NCBI RefSeq assembly: GCF_030758455.1
Contig: NZ_CP132353.1
Span: 682,001 to 746,000, forward strand
DNA: 64,000 nucleotides
Source of the DNA: Erwinia pyri
Lineage (GTDB): Bacteria; Pseudomonadota; Gammaproteobacteria; Enterobacterales; Enterobacteriaceae
Reading direction: 5' to 3'
Shown here: positions 49,599-59,618 of the stretch, one piece after another
Layout of the letters: each line of letters starts with the position of its first letter
How positions within the stretch are numbered: the first letter of the stretch is position 1
Notes under the pieces: generated by a model
What the model was told of the DNA's origin: nothing
The model's database searches: none
What the model saw: only the letters and a program-made list of their open reading frames with translations
Program-made: the position numbers and the translations under genes

Positions 49599-50492
49599 AT
49601 GGATCGCAACACACTTTGTACGCAGCTGGCCAGGCAGGTAGTGCATCTGGTGACCTCCGGGGCTTCGCCGCTCGCCTCGCTGCCGGACGTTCGCCTGATT
49701 TATGCCGATAAGCCCAGCGGACGGACGCCGGTTCTCTACTCCTCCGGCATCGTTATTCTTTTCCAGGGTCACAAGATTGGCTATCTGGGTAACAATGTTT
49801 TTAACTACGATGCCACGGAATACCTGATGCTTACCGTGCCGCTCTCGGTGGAGTGTGAAACTTTTGCCACGCCGGAAGCGCCGCTGGCGGGGATCCTGCT
49901 TAATGTCGATCCGGTAAAGCTGCAGGATTTACTGATCGATATCGGCGACGATGAAAGTTTCCATCCGGAGCCGCAAACGCGAGGGATCCACTCCTCGCCG
50001 CTGACGGAAGAGATGCTCTGCGCGGCGGAGCGGCTGCTGGACGTGCTGGCGAACCCGCGCGACGCGCGCGTGCTGGGGCCGCAAATCGTCCGGGAGATGC
50101 TCTACCACGTGCTGATGGGCCCCTGCGGCGGCGCGCTGATGGCGTTAGTGAGCCGTCATACGCAGTTCAGCCAGATAGCCCGGGCGCTGCGGCGTATTGA
50201 GCATCACTATACGGATAACCTGAGCGTTGACCTGCTGGCCGCCGAGGTCAATATGAGTGTCTCCGCGTTCCACCATAACTTTAAGGCCGTTACCAGCACC
50301 TCGCCGTTGCAGTATCTCAAGAGTTACCGCCTGCACCAGGCACGCATGTTGATGCTGCATGAAGGGTTAAAAGCCAGCGCGGCGGCGATGCGGGTGGGCT
50401 ATGAGAGCGCTTCTCAGTTCTCACGAGAGTTTAAGCGCTATTTTGGCGTAACGCCGGGTGAAGAGGCGATGCGGATGCGTCAGTCGGGCTAG
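49599..50492 (+). CDS. yqhC: AraC-family regulator, YqhC-like
   Basis: YqhC activates aldehyde reductase genes in response to aldehydes in E. coli. The 297-residue protein has an N-terminal AraC_N effector domain ([33 protein letters not shown]) and a C-terminal double helix-turn-helix (about 195-295; [22 protein letters not shown] and [20 protein letters not shown]). The ATG has GGGA nine bases upstream; a GTG two codons earlier is possible. It diverges from dkgA with 252 bases between, which suggests that dkgA is the target. Confidence 0.87.
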   Translation: MDRNTLCTQLARQVVHLVTSGASPLASLPDVRLIYADKPSGRTPVLYSSGIVILFQGHKIGYLGNNVFNYDATEYLMLTVPLSVECETFATPEAPLAGILLNVDPVKLQDLLIDIGDDESFHPEPQTRGIHSSPLTEEMLCAAERLLDVLANPRDARVLGPQIVREMLYHVLMGPCGGALMALVSRHTQFSQIARALRRIEHHYTDNLSVDLLAAEVNMSVSAFHHNFKAVTSTSPLQYLKSYRLHQARMLMLHEGLKASAAAMRVGYESASQFSREFKRYFGVTPGEEAMRMRQSG

Positions 50493-50499
50493 TTCTCAG

Positions 50500-50520
50500 G
50501 CCGGGCAACCCGGCCTTTTT
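50500..50520 (+). terminator. Terminator after the YqhC-like gene
   Basis: GGCCGGG and CCCGGCC pair around CAA and are followed by TTTT, immediately at the end of the convergent yghB gene. Confidence 0.85.
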
Positions 50521-51176
50521 CAGGCCGATTTTTTGCGTTTGAAAACCAGAACCAGGCTGCCAAACAGTCCGGCGCAAAGCAGCACCAGCGGCAGGATCAT
50601 CAGAATTGCCATCACCTGATCTTCATGGCGTTTAATAAAGGGCACCTGGCTGATGGCGTAGCCGAGCGAGACCAGAATTCCTACCCACAGGGCGCCACTC
50701 AGCCAGTTAAAGAGCTGGAAACGGCCATTCTTAAGGCCCGAAATCCCTGCCATTGTAGGCAGAATAGTGCGGACAAAAGCCAGAAAACGGCCAACCAGCA
50801 GCGCCATCAATCCGTGGCGATGGAACAGATTCCAGGCGCGCTGGTGGTACTGCGCGGGAAGGTGCATCAACCAGCTTTTTACCAGACGGGTATTGCCCAG
50901 CCAGCGGCCCTGGAGATAGCTCAGCCAGCAGCCCAGGCTCGCCGCCAGCGTCAGGATCAGCAGCGTAGGAATAAACTCCATCACGCCTTTGGCGATCATC
51001 GCCCCCGCCAGCAGCAACAAACTGTCACCGGGCAGAAACGAGGCTGGCAGCAGGCCATTTTCCAGCAGCAGAGTAGTGAACATGATCCCATAGACAATCC
51101 AAATGACATTCGGATTGGCCAGCGCCGCAAAATCCTGGTGCCACAGCGCCTGAACAATCTCGTGCAATACACCCAT
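50520..51176 (-). CDS. yghB: DedA-family membrane protein YghB
   Basis: YghB and its paralogue YqjA keep the proton motive force and membrane lipid balance needed for cell division; the group is linked to undecaprenyl phosphate or lipid flipping. The 218-residue protein shows four to five hydrophobic spans and the DedA motifs [20 protein letters not shown] and [19 protein letters not shown]. It fits YghB better than YqjA by its ends. Confidence 0.94.
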   Translation of the reverse strand: MGVLHEIVQALWHQDFAALANPNVIWIVYGIMFTTLLLENGLLPASFLPGDSLLLLAGAMIAKGVMEFIPTLLILTLAASLGCWLSYLQGRWLGNTRLVKSWLMHLPAQYHQRAWNLFHRHGLMALLVGRFLAFVRTILPTMAGISGLKNGRFQLFNWLSGALWVGILVSLGYAISQVPFIKRHEDQVMAILMILPLVLLCAGLFGSLVLVFKRKKSA

Positions 51177-51274
51177 TTCATTTCCTGTTTACTGCGTTTA
51201 TCTGTCGATTGTACGCGCAAATATACCGTCACACCTTGATCGCGGGCGCGGATGCCGCGCCGTTGAACTTATGT

Positions 51275-52474
51275 TTAGCTTATCTGGCCGCTCAGGCGAT
51301 CAAAGCCTGCGGCCAGGTCCTCAATTAAATCGTCGACGTTTTCCAGGCCAATATGCAAACGCACCAGCGTACCGGTGAACGCCACGCCCGTTGCCGGCCT
51401 GATTGCCGCCAGCTCTTCAGGCTGATTAGCCAGAATTAATGACTCATAGCCGCCCCAGGAGTAGGCCATGCTGAAGTGCGCAAAATGGTCGAGATAGTCA
51501 GCCAGCTGCCGATCGGTTAGCCGCGCCTTCAGGACAAAAGAGAACAGGCCGCTGCTGCCGGTAAAATCCCGTTGCCAGAAAGCGTGCCCTTTACATTGCG
51601 GCAGAGCCGGGTGGTTTACCACGGCAACTTCCGGCCGCCCGGCCAGCCAGTTGGCTACTTTAATGCTGCTCTCTTCATGCTGACGAAGACGGACCGCCAG
51701 CGTTCTCAGCCCCCTGCTGGCCATATAGGCGGTATCCGCATCGACCATCTGGCCCATCAGATAGGAGTTCTCACGCAGTTGCGGCCAGCAGCGCTCGTTG
51801 GCGACCGCCGTCCCGATCATCGCGTCTGAGTGACCAATCAGATATTTGGTGCCAGCCTGAATGGAAATGTCGATGCCGAACTCCAGTGCGCGAAACAGGA
51901 TCCCCGCCGCCCAGGTGTTATCAATCATGATCACGGCGTCAGGGGCTTTGCTGCGAACGGCGGCCACGATCGCCGGGATATCCTGCACCTCCATGGTGAT
52001 GGAGGCGGGGGATTCAAGGAAAACAACGCGAGTCGTCGGCTGCACCAGTTCGGCAATCTCCGCCCCCAGGCAATGATCGAACCAGGTGGTAGAGACATTC
52101 ATTTTGCTGAGAATTTTAGTACAAAAATCCTGAGTTGGCTCATAGACGGAGCCTGCCATCAGCACGTTGTCGCCCGCCGAGACGAAAGCCAGGATCGCAT
52201 TGGCTACCGCCGCTGCGCCGCAGGGGTAAAGCGCACAGCCTGCGCCACCCTCCAGTTCAGTCATCGCTTCCTGCAGAGAAAAGTGCGTCAGGGTGCCCCG
52301 GCGGCCATAAAACAGCTCGCCATCGGCACGGCCAGCCGTGCAGCGTTTTTTCTCTGCCACGCTGTCAAATACCAGCGAAGAGGCACGCTGGATCACGCTG
52401 TTAACGGATCCCTGGGTATAACGTTTACTGCGCCCGGCGGCAATCAGCGCCGTTTCAATTTTTTTACTGGTCAT
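51275..52474 (-). CDS. metC: Cystathionine beta-lyase
   Basis: MetC splits cystathionine to homocysteine, pyruvate and ammonia in methionine synthesis. The 399-residue PLP enzyme has the pyridoxal lysine in [16 protein letters not shown] (about 204-219), the phosphate-binding [12 protein letters not shown] and the substrate arginine near the C-terminus in [16 protein letters not shown]. It diverges from exbB as in E. coli. No convincing MetJ box was found upstream. Confidence 0.96.
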   Translation of the reverse strand: MTSKKIETALIAAGRSKRYTQGSVNSVIQRASSLVFDSVAEKKRCTAGRADGELFYGRRGTLTHFSLQEAMTELEGGAGCALYPCGAAAVANAILAFVSAGDNVLMAGSVYEPTQDFCTKILSKMNVSTTWFDHCLGAEIAELVQPTTRVVFLESPASITMEVQDIPAIVAAVRSKAPDAVIMIDNTWAAGILFRALEFGIDISIQAGTKYLIGHSDAMIGTAVANERCWPQLRENSYLMGQMVDADTAYMASRGLRTLAVRLRQHEESSIKVANWLAGRPEVAVVNHPALPQCKGHAFWQRDFTGSSGLFSFVLKARLTDRQLADYLDHFAHFSMAYSWGGYESLILANQPEELAAIRPATGVAFTGTLVRLHIGLENVDDLIEDLAAGFDRLSGQIS

Positions 52475-52634
52475 CAGAAAGCTCTGTCTGCGAATGGCGG
52501 GTTTTTCTTAACGTTAACACGCCAGGCGTCAGCGGAACATTGCGGGAAGGAGAGAGTGAGAAAGATTCATTAAAAAGCGGTGGGGAATGCGGTAAATCAG
52601 TGAATGTGCAAAAAATGTTTTCCGGAAAGTAAAT

Positions 52635-52653
52635 AGTAATGATAACCACTATC
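52635..52653 (+). promoter_or_regulatory. Fur box upstream of exbB
   Basis: AGTAATGATAACCACTATC matches the 19-base Fur consensus at 15 positions. It lies about 70 bases before the exbB start in the exbB/metC intergenic region, as expected for an iron-regulated TonB energising operon. Confidence 0.8.
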
Positions 52654-52721
52654 AATTCACCACTGATTTGGTATGATCCGCACTGGTTTTTTTTACCCGT
52701 TAATGACGTTGGAGACAGAGC

Positions 52722-53450
52722 GTGACCAATAATTTGATGCAGACGGATCTCTCCGTCTGGGGCATGTACCAGCATGCGGACATCGTAGTAAAAGTGGTGA
52801 TGATCGGTTTGCTGCTGGCGTCGGTCGTGACCTGGGCAATCTTCTTCAGCAAAAGCGCTGAACTGAGCTCGGCTAAGCGCCGCCTCAAACGTGAGCAGCA
52901 GGCGCTGGCTGGCGCACGCACGCTGAAAGAAGCGGCTGAAACCTGCGCCACGTTTAAGGCCAACAGCCTGACTACCCGGCTGTTGCAGGAGGCGGAAAAT
53001 GAGCTGCAGCTCTCTGCCGGATCGGATGACAATGACGGCATCAAAGAGCGTACCTCTTTCCGCCTTGAGCGCCGTGTCGCCTTCTTCAGCCGTCATGCTG
53101 GCCGCGGTAACGGATTCCTGGCAACCATTGGTGCCATCGCGCCGTTCGTCGGGCTGTTTGGTACGGTCTGGGGCATCATGAACAGCTTTATCGGCATTGC
53201 GCAGACGCAGACGACAAACCTGGCCGTCGTGGCGCCGGGTATCGCCGAGGCGCTTCTCGCTACGGCCATCGGCCTGATTGCGGCTATCCCTGCGGTGGTT
53301 ATCTACAATATCTTTGCCCGCACGATCGCCAACTACAAAGCCTCCATGGGGGATGTTGCGGCTCAGATTATGCTGCTGCAGAGCCGCGATCTGGATCTGG
53401 CTGCCAGCGGCACGCAGCGTGCGCCAGCTCAGAAACTGCGGGTAGGATAA
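52722..53450 (+). CDS. exbB: TonB-system energising protein ExbB
   Basis: ExbB forms the proton-conducting motor with ExbD that drives TonB-dependent uptake of siderophores and vitamin B12. The 242-residue inner-membrane protein has the first membrane helix at about 23-43 and the paired helices around TIGAIAPFVGLFGTVWGIMN and AEALLATAIGLIAAIPAVV. The start is a GTG eight bases after GGAG, giving MTNNLMQTDLSVWGMYQHAD as in E. coli. The gene is behind a Fur box and is followed by exbD five bases later. Confidence 0.98.
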   Translation: MTNNLMQTDLSVWGMYQHADIVVKVVMIGLLLASVVTWAIFFSKSAELSSAKRRLKREQQALAGARTLKEAAETCATFKANSLTTRLLQEAENELQLSAGSDDNDGIKERTSFRLERRVAFFSRHAGRGNGFLATIGAIAPFVGLFGTVWGIMNSFIGIAQTQTTNLAVVAPGIAEALLATAIGLIAAIPAVVIYNIFARTIANYKASMGDVAAQIMLLQSRDLDLAASGTQRAPAQKLRVG

Positions 53451-53455
53451 GCACC

Positions 53456-53878
53456 ATGGCTATGCGATTAAATGAAGATCCTGAAAGCAACGGCGAAATG
53501 CATGAGATCAACGTCACGCCCTTTATTGACGTGATGCTGGTGCTGCTGATTATCTTTATGGTCGCCGCGCCGCTGGCTACGGTTGACGTTCGCGTCAACC
53601 TGCCCGCCTCTTCCAGTGCTCCTCAGCCGCGCCCTGAAAAGCCGGTCTATCTCTCCATCAAAGCGGACAAGCAGCTCTTTATTGGCAACAACGCGGTAAC
53701 GCCAGAAACGCTGGTAGAGACGCTGAACGGGCAGACGGAAGGGAAAAAGGAGACCACCATTTTCTTCCAGGCCGATAAGTCAGTGGATTACGAAACGCTG
53801 ATGGGGGTGATGGACAAGCTGCGTCAGGCGGGCTATCTGAAGATTGGCCTGATGGGCATGGAAACCGCCGGGAAGTAA
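53456..53878 (+). CDS. exbD: TonB-system energising protein ExbD
   Basis: ExbD couples proton flow through ExbB to TonB. The 140-residue protein has a short cytoplasmic N-terminus, a single membrane helix containing the essential aspartate (INVTPFIDVMLVLLIIFMV, Asp near residue 25) and a periplasmic domain (about 45-140). It forms a two-gene operon with exbB. Confidence 0.98.
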   Translation: MAMRLNEDPESNGEMHEINVTPFIDVMLVLLIIFMVAAPLATVDVRVNLPASSSAPQPRPEKPVYLSIKADKQLFIGNNAVTPETLVETLNGQTEGKKETTIFFQADKSVDYETLMGVMDKLRQAGYLKIGLMGMETAGK

Positions 53879-53896
53879 TTCTCGTGTGCTGAAGAA

Positions 53897-53928
53897 GGGG
53901 CCGGTATCTGCATACCGGCCCCTTTTTT
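53897..53928. terminator. Strong terminator between exbD and the MFS gene
   Basis: Perfect 11-base arms (GGGGCCGGTAT and ATACCGGCCCC, loop CTGC) run into six Ts after exbD. The convergent gene also ends here and its strand reads TTCTTC, a weaker tail. Confidence 0.95.
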
Positions 53929-55249
53929 ATGACATCTGCATTGCCGTAGCAGCGCTCTGTTTTGCCTGATACTGCTGAATTAACCGTTTGATGATCATCG
54001 TGCCGATCAGACCGCATACCGCGGCAAAGGTCAGCCAGACGCCGGGCATCGCTTTATCCCCCGTGGCGTGGATCAGGTAGCTGGAAATCGCAGGCGTAAA
54101 GCCGCCAAAGAGCGCTGTCGCCAGGCTGTAAGCGAGTGAGAAACCGGTAGCACGAACCTCGGCTGGCATCACTTCCGCCAGATAGATCACCATCGCGCCG
54201 TTGTAGCTGGCGTAGAGGAAGGAGAGCCACAGCTCCGCTTCCAGCAGGTGCGAAAAGGTTGGAGAACCCACCAGCCAGTGCAGTACGGGCCAGGCGGTGG
54301 CGATCATCAGCAACGTAAAGAGGATCAGCAGCGGACGGCGGCCAAAGCGATCCGACATCGCGCCCATTATCGGCAGCCAGATCAGATTCGAGATCCCCAC
54401 GCAGAGCGTGACGAAGAAACTCTGCCTGTCGCTCATCATCAGCACGGTTTTACCGAAGGTAGGAGTGAACGCGGTGATCATATAGAACATCACCGTGGTG
54501 GTGACCACCATCAGCATTCCTGCCAGAACCAGCGCCCAGTTGCTGGCAACAGAGCGGACAATCTGCCTCATAGAGGGGTGGACTTTGCGCTGGCTGAAGG
54601 CTTCCGTCTCTTCCAGCATGCTGCGGATCCAGAACAGGAACGGCACAATCAGACAGCCGATCACAAACGGAATACGCCAGCCCCATTCCGTGACCTGATC
54701 TTTTGCCAGCAGATGGTTCAGCGCCAGCCCCAGCAGGGCGGCAAAGATCACCGCAACTTGCTGGCTGCCGGACTGCCAGCTCACAAAAAAGCCTTTGCGG
54801 TTCTCTGGCGCGATCTCAGCCAGATAGACCGATACGCCGCCGAGTTCAACGCCGGCAGAGAAGCCCTGCAGCAGGCGGCCCAGCAGGATCAGGATCGGCG
54901 CAGCGGCCCCCAGCGTGGCATAGCCCGGCACGACCGCAATGGTTAAAGTGCCGACAGCCATCAGTCCCAGCGTCAACAGCAAGCCTTTACGGCGGCCGTG
55001 GTGGTCAATATAAGAGCCGAGCACAATGGCGCCAAGCGGGCGCATCAGGAAACCGGCACCAAACGTCATCAGCGTCAGCATCAGCGAGGCAAAAGGATCA
55101 TCGCCGGGGAAGAAGGTTTTGGCAATGGCGGTAGCGTAGTAGCCAAATACCATGAAATCGAACATTTCCAGAAAGTTACCGCTGGTTACGTTGAAGATGG
55201 TTCTGGCAGAGCCCTGTGGTTTTTTTAGTGGAGTGGCGGGAGAAGTCAC
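53927..55249 (-). CDS. CitA-like citrate/tricarboxylate-proton symporter (MFS)
   Basis: The 440-residue protein has 12 hydrophobic segments and strong similarity to the citrate-proton symporters CitA/Cit[28 protein letters not shown] at the start, [43 protein letters not shown] and [19 protein letters not shown]. Citrate is the most likely substrate, but tricarballylate or other carboxylates are possible. The start appears to be GTG, nine bases after AAAGGA. No citrate fermentation genes are nearby, so aerobic use is inferred. Confidence 0.85.
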   Translation of the reverse strand: MTSPATPLKKPQGSARTIFNVTSGNFLEMFDFMVFGYYATAIAKTFFPGDDPFASLMLTLMTFGAGFLMRPLGAIVLGSYIDHHGRRKGLLLTLGLMAVGTLTIAVVPGYATLGAAAPILILLGRLLQGFSAGVELGGVSVYLAEIAPENRKGFFVSWQSGSQQVAVIFAALLGLALNHLLAKDQVTEWGWRIPFVIGCLIVPFLFWIRSMLEETEAFSQRKVHPSMRQIVRSVASNWALVLAGMLMVVTTTVMFYMITAFTPTFGKTVLMMSDRQSFFVTLCVGISNLIWLPIMGAMSDRFGRRPLLILFTLLMIATAWPVLHWLVGSPTFSHLLEAELWLSFLYASYNGAMVIYLAEVMPAEVRATGFSLAYSLATALFGGFTPAISSYLIHATGDKAMPGVWLTFAAVCGLIGTMIIKRLIQQYQAKQSAATAMQMS

Positions 55250-55427
55250 GACGGTTCATCCTTTATGGTTTTCTCCCGTTTTAGCCTGCCGCCAGGGGTT
55301 TTAATGTGATGTCGATCACTTTTGAGCCTGAGATGAAGATACCTATTGGTAACAAATAATTAACAAAAGAGCTTGTACCCTCTCTCAGCCGACAGCAATA
55401 ACTGGTGCTAACGATAAGTTTTGCTGA

Positions 55428-55454
55428 GCAGAAAGGGGGCTGGCCCCTTTCTGC
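55428..55454 (-). terminator. Hairpin after the Csu-type operon
   Basis: GCAGAAAGGGG and CCCCTTTCTGC are perfect 11-base arms around GCTGG, just downstream of the last pilus gene. No T tract follows on the minus strand, so termination may be only partial. Confidence 0.55.
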
Positions 55455-55462
55455 CTGGCTGG

Positions 55463-56449
55463 TTAAAACGAGAGATCCACAACCACGCTGTCGCTGTAGC
55501 TGCCTGCCACCGGCGTGCTCTGCGTGGTGAGGATTCGCGCCGTATAGTTAAACGTGCGCGTCAGGCCATCCGTACTGATGCTGTTAGCACCGGTACTGGA
55601 GACTCTCTCCGTGCCGGTGGCTCCCCAGCGGGTGGTGGTGGCGCTTTTATAGATCTCATAGGCCAGCAGGGTGCTGCCGCTGGCCATGTAACGCTGCGCG
55701 CCCACCGCGTGGTTGCCGTTGCTTATCCCTACGGTGTAGGTGCTGCCTTTGGTACAGATGACATTAATGGATTGCGAAACGGTGTTAAAGCTGCTGACCA
55801 GCGGTGCGCTGCCGAAGCTGATATTGGGGGCGGTGATAGTGGTGCAGTCGTTGGTCACGATAAGCGTGGTAGTAATGGGAACCGTGCCGGACCCTGTCTG
55901 CTGGTTACCCAGCAAACATAATCCTACCGCACCAAGCCCGGTGCAGATGTTGTAGTTCACCAGAATATTCAGCGTGACGGTATAGGTTCCGGCAGCCACG
56001 ACCTGCCCGGGAACCGTTCGGAGATAGAGGGGAATAGAGAAGTTTTGCCCGCCCCCTAGCCCTAAAAGATTGAGTAACTGCGCCTGACTGTAGGTTGTCG
56101 CCGCGCCGCCAATCGACAGCTCGTTACTGCATGCGGTATCTGTGCAGGCTCTGAGCGGAATAGCGTCCGTACCAGTACTGATAACTTTCAGCGCGCCACG
56201 CGTTCCGCTGGAGAAAGTGGCGCTTGCCAGCTGGAGCCGGACATAATCTGTTGAGAGCAGGGAAAGCACGCTGCCCGTGCCGCAGTTCACCAGCACGTTA
56301 GCGGTGGTGGCGCTGGCTGTAGTGTTAATGGCAAAGGAGCTTGCGGTGCCGAAACTCGCCGTTGCGGAGGGAAGCGTACAGGCCGCCTGGCCCGGCAAGG
56401 TGAAGGCCATTAACAGCAGCAACAGCAGGCCGGAGAGCAATCTTTTCAT
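55463..56449 (-). CDS. Csu-type pilus tip adhesin, two spore coat protein U domains (CsuE-like)
   Basis: The 328-residue secreted protein has a signal peptide (MKRLLSGLLLLLLMAFTLPGQA) and two SCPU domains. The first begins CTLPSATASFGTAS; the second begins TNDCTTITAPNISFGS and ends GSYSDSVVVDLSF, a pilin donor-strand type end. Two-domain proteins at the end of archaic chaperone-usher operons are tip adhesins; CsuE of Acinetobacter binds hydrophobic surfaces through loops of its N-terminal domain. The start overlaps the usher stop by four bases (ATGA). Confidence 0.9.
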   Translation of the reverse strand: MKRLLSGLLLLLLMAFTLPGQAACTLPSATASFGTASSFAINTTASATTANVLVNCGTGSVLSLLSTDYVRLQLASATFSSGTRGALKVISTGTDAIPLRACTDTACSNELSIGGAATTYSQAQLLNLLGLGGGQNFSIPLYLRTVPGQVVAAGTYTVTLNILVNYNICTGLGAVGLCLLGNQQTGSGTVPITTTLIVTNDCTTITAPNISFGSAPLVSSFNTVSQSINVICTKGSTYTVGISNGNHAVGAQRYMASGSTLLAYEIYKSATTTRWGATGTERVSSTGANSISTDGLTRTFNYTARILTTQSTPVAGSYSDSVVVDLSF

Positions 56450-58869
56450 GGTGGCGTTCCTGAAGAGGGATCGGGAGAAAGAGGGCAGGTCAGAGGACCG
56501 TAAGTTTCCAGCGCTTTCGGGCGTCCATTCGGCACGGTCAGCACCGCCTCACAGTGGCGGCCATCCGGCGTTTCAGCCCGGAACGGATTCTGGATGGCGA
56601 GATTTTCCATCCAGGCGAGACCATCCCAGCCAACATATTCGGTTGCCTGCCCCTCGCGGATTATCTGCGTGGAGACCGGCAGCGGCTGACCATTCTGATC
56701 GTGCAGAATAACGCTGGCGGCACGCAGGGGCTCAACCGGGAAGTGCAGCAGATAGCCGCTGTCGCGTTTTACCGCAAAGCGCTGCTCAACGTGGGAGGTG
56801 GTCATATCGGCAGGCAGATCCAGCGTATCGATATCATATTTGGCCGGATAGTAAGAGCTGATGCCCGGCACCAGCAGATAGCCCTGATCGTCCGTATGGC
56901 CCATCAGCTGATTTTCATAGCGAACCTTAATATTGGGATAATCCGTTTTCACCAGCACGAATGCGTCGTTGACCTGGTTAGCCGCAAACAGGCTGCCATC
57001 CATCAGCACCAGCGAGCCGGTGATATCGGCCCATTCGGTGCTGTAATCATCGTCGCCATAAAAGCCCGCCGAGGTTTCGATATTGTTATTCCGCCAGCTC
57101 AGGCTGCCCTGACGATAATCACTGCCGCTGCTCTGATTTGCCCAGGAGGCGTCCCAGGCCAGGCCGCCCTGAGAGGGCATCGCGCGGGAAGCGGTGAGGC
57201 GTTGGGAAGTGCCGCCCTGCTGATCCCGCTCCATGCTGACGCTGGCGGTGCCGAGATCGCTGAAGGGGATCAGTAGCGAAATGGCGCCGGACCATTCCCC
57301 CTGCTGCTGGTCGCGGCTGGCAGCAACATACAGACTGCTGTTGCCCCACAGGTTTTTGCTCCAGGAGAGATTCCACAGCTGCGTGCGGTCGCCGGTGCCG
57401 CTGGTAATATCAATAAAGGCAGCGCCGAGGCTGCCGTACTGATTGAGTGAGAGGCTTGCGCTGTACTGAGCGCTGCGACGACTCAGCGTATACACCGTAC
57501 CGGCCACGCCGCTGTTGCGGTCGCCATAGAGCGCCAGGTTACCGAATCCTGCGGAGCGCACGATATGCTGCGTGCCGACGCTGAAGCGGCTGTTGTTGTA
57601 CTGATAGCCCCAGCTGTACTGGTTACCGTGCTCGCCCTGCATCTGGCTTTGGGTCAACGCGGTGTTGATGACCCCCAGCGAGCCGATGCGTAACTGTCCG
57701 CCGGCTCCCCCCAGCGCCAGTGACTCAGCCCCTTCGGCATGACTCTCCAGCGTCAGCCAGTCGTTCAGGCCATAGCGATAAGAGCCGCTGACCGCGCCTG
57801 CGCCGTAGTCAAAATTCTTTATGCCATAACTCTCACGCAGGGCGCCCGCCGAGAAGGAGAAGTCTGAGAGGCCAGGTTTAAGCAGTTCGCTGGAGACGTA
57901 AAACGGCAAAGTGGTGGTAACACGACGGCCTACCGCATCGGTCGTGACCACTACCGCATTGCCCGCACCGTTAACAAAAGGCATATTCGTCAGCGACCAG
58001 GGGCCAGGCTGAACGCTGTTGGTGCTGTTTTTGTAACCATTAACGAACAGGTCTACGGTGGACGGTACCGCCGCCTGCCCGGAAAATGAGGGAAGGGGAT
58101 AGGTAATCAGATCGGGACGGAGTGAAAAGTCGCGCCCAATCTGGATGCCGCCCAGCCTGACGCTGTTGCTCCAGGAGAGCGAATCGGTGGTCAGATCTCC
58201 CACCCGCCAGCTTAGCGAGTGGTTCTCGTTCTGATTGCTCCACCAGGTGTCATAACGCAGATACCCTTCATCCTGAGCGCCGGGCGTGCCGGAAAGTTGC
58301 TCCTGATAGACCCCGTTAGTCGCAAACTGGCCCTGGCTGCCAAACAGGCGGAACTCATTCCAGGCGGAAAGCCGCGTGCCGCTGGCGGAGGTATGGCTGG
58401 TATAGAGATCGTAATTGAACAGCGCGCCAGGCGTGGTTCTGCCGGGATAGCGCGGGCCATTACTCTCTTCGCTGGTCAGCGTCTGTTTCGGCAGCCAGGC
58501 TGGCGGCACGGTCAGCAAAATACGTTGCCGGGGCTGGTCATACACCGCCTTCACCTCTGCCATGGCGGAGACATCCATGATTGAAGAGGTGATTCTGGCG
58601 GTAGGGATCCCGGCGCGCTGCAGATCGCCCGCCCGCAGCAGATAGTGATCGTTCCGAAACTCAACCGGTACGACCTGCCCGCTATCCAGATCGTTGACAA
58701 CCAGCCCCAGCATATACTGCTGCTGCTGCTGTCCCGGTGTATTCTGCTGCGGTGGCGGCGGCAAAGAGGAATAGGTTTCCGCGCTGCCTGTCAGAGGGAG
58801 CAGGCAGCTTATGACGCCGGTCACGGCCAGGGAGCAGCGTCCAACAGACGCAAAGCATCGCCTGCTCAT
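56446..58869 (-). CDS. Csu-type outer membrane usher (CsuD-like)
   Basis: The usher forms the outer membrane pore that assembles pilins delivered by the chaperone. The 807-residue protein begins with a signal peptide and a FimD-type N-terminal domain (MLGLVVNDLDSGQVVPVEF). A beta-barrel with the typical LRPDLITYPLPSFSGQAAVPSTVDLFVNG segment follows, and the C-terminal domains include GYLLVPGISSYYPAKYDID. The length is at the short end for ushers, as usual for archaic systems. It overlaps the adhesin gene and is three bases from the chaperone gene. Confidence 0.93.
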   Translation of the reverse strand: MSRRCFASVGRCSLAVTGVISCLLPLTGSAETYSSLPPPPQQNTPGQQQQQYMLGLVVNDLDSGQVVPVEFRNDHYLLRAGDLQRAGIPTARITSSIMDVSAMAEVKAVYDQPRQRILLTVPPAWLPKQTLTSEESNGPRYPGRTTPGALFNYDLYTSHTSASGTRLSAWNEFRLFGSQGQFATNGVYQEQLSGTPGAQDEGYLRYDTWWSNQNENHSLSWRVGDLTTDSLSWSNSVRLGGIQIGRDFSLRPDLITYPLPSFSGQAAVPSTVDLFVNGYKNSTNSVQPGPWSLTNMPFVNGAGNAVVVTTDAVGRRVTTTLPFYVSSELLKPGLSDFSFSAGALRESYGIKNFDYGAGAVSGSYRYGLNDWLTLESHAEGAESLALGGAGGQLRIGSLGVINTALTQSQMQGEHGNQYSWGYQYNNSRFSVGTQHIVRSAGFGNLALYGDRNSGVAGTVYTLSRRSAQYSASLSLNQYGSLGAAFIDITSGTGDRTQLWNLSWSKNLWGNSSLYVAASRDQQQGEWSGAISLLIPFSDLGTASVSMERDQQGGTSQRLTASRAMPSQGGLAWDASWANQSSGSDYRQGSLSWRNNNIETSAGFYGDDDYSTEWADITGSLVLMDGSLFAANQVNDAFVLVKTDYPNIKVRYENQLMGHTDDQGYLLVPGISSYYPAKYDIDTLDLPADMTTSHVEQRFAVKRDSGYLLHFPVEPLRAASVILHDQNGQPLPVSTQIIREGQATEYVGWDGLAWMENLAIQNPFRAETPDGRHCEAVLTVPNGRPKALETYGPLTCPLSPDPSSGTPP

Positions 58870-58872
58870 GGC

Positions 58873-59592
58873 TTACTGTGAAGAACCGGTGCTATGCCAA
58901 CTTTTATTATTTTCCAGCTGCGCGCTCAGTTCAGAGCGGTTGGAAGCCGGGAAATTCAGAGGGAAAGTATTGCTGGAGTTCGCCAGCACGTAGCCAAACA
59001 AGCTGTTGGAGAGCTGTCTTCCTCCTAACGAGACCTTGCTCAGCCTTGCATGGCCTGAGCCGCTGTTGGTGATTTTAATGGCCGACCGGCCGCTCTGATT
59101 AACCACTTCCCAGCTCAGTTTAGGGCTGGCTGAATCCGCGCTCAGTCCCTGGCCGTAGGTAAAAAGCGGGACCGAATAACGCATCTGGAAGTTCAGACCT
59201 GCCTGATCTTTGCCCGGCGTCTGCGGCGTCGGGATCTCATCCAGCAACACCCGGTAGGCAACTTCCCGGCCCGGCGGCGGCGGCGTTTGATTAATCAGAC
59301 GGACCAGCTGCTTCTGACCAGGCTCAATCCTTACCAGCGGTGGGCTGGCTACCACTGTTTGCTGCGTCTGATACTGCTCCTGACCGTTCACCTGTTGCCA
59401 GGTGAATATTCTTACCTGCATCAGCGTGGTGGCTTCACCGCGGTTTTCCAGCCAGAGCTCAGTGGCTTTATCGCCGCTGTGAATTTTCGGATCAATGGGC
59501 CAGATCAGCACCGAGTTCCCCGCCCGGGCCGGGGTGAGAATGGCGCAGGCGAGCAGCCCGGAGAGCAGGGCAGTAAGAGGTAGCGTCTTCAT
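58873..59592 (-). CDS. Csu-type periplasmic pilus chaperone (CsuC-like)
   Basis: The 239-residue protein has a signal peptide (cleavage near ARAG) and a PapD-like immunoglobulin fold. The G1-strand motif region follows RIEPGQKQLVRLI, and VAYRVLLDEIP is the archaic-chaperone signature. It caps pilin subunits by donor-strand complementation until the usher takes them. AAGGATTG precedes the start. It is the third gene of the five-gene operon. Confidence 0.93.
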   Translation of the reverse strand: MKTLPLTALLSGLLACAILTPARAGNSVLIWPIDPKIHSGDKATELWLENRGEATTLMQVRIFTWQQVNGQEQYQTQQTVVASPPLVRIEPGQKQLVRLINQTPPPPGREVAYRVLLDEIPTPQTPGKDQAGLNFQMRYSVPLFTYGQGLSADSASPKLSWEVVNQSGRSAIKITNSGSGHARLSKVSLGGRQLSNSLFGYVLANSSNTFPLNFPASNRSELSAQLENNKSWHSTGSSQ

Positions 59593-59618
59593 GATTCAAT
59601 CCTTTTCAATTCCCTGTT

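Noticed and set aside
52475..52560. MetJ boxes upstream of metC
   Set aside because: One segment matches six of eight positions, but no second adjacent box matches, and MetJ needs tandem boxes.
51830..52573. Open frame of 247 codons on the plus strand opposite metC
   Set aside because: It mirrors the metC codon pattern and has no recognisable protein features.
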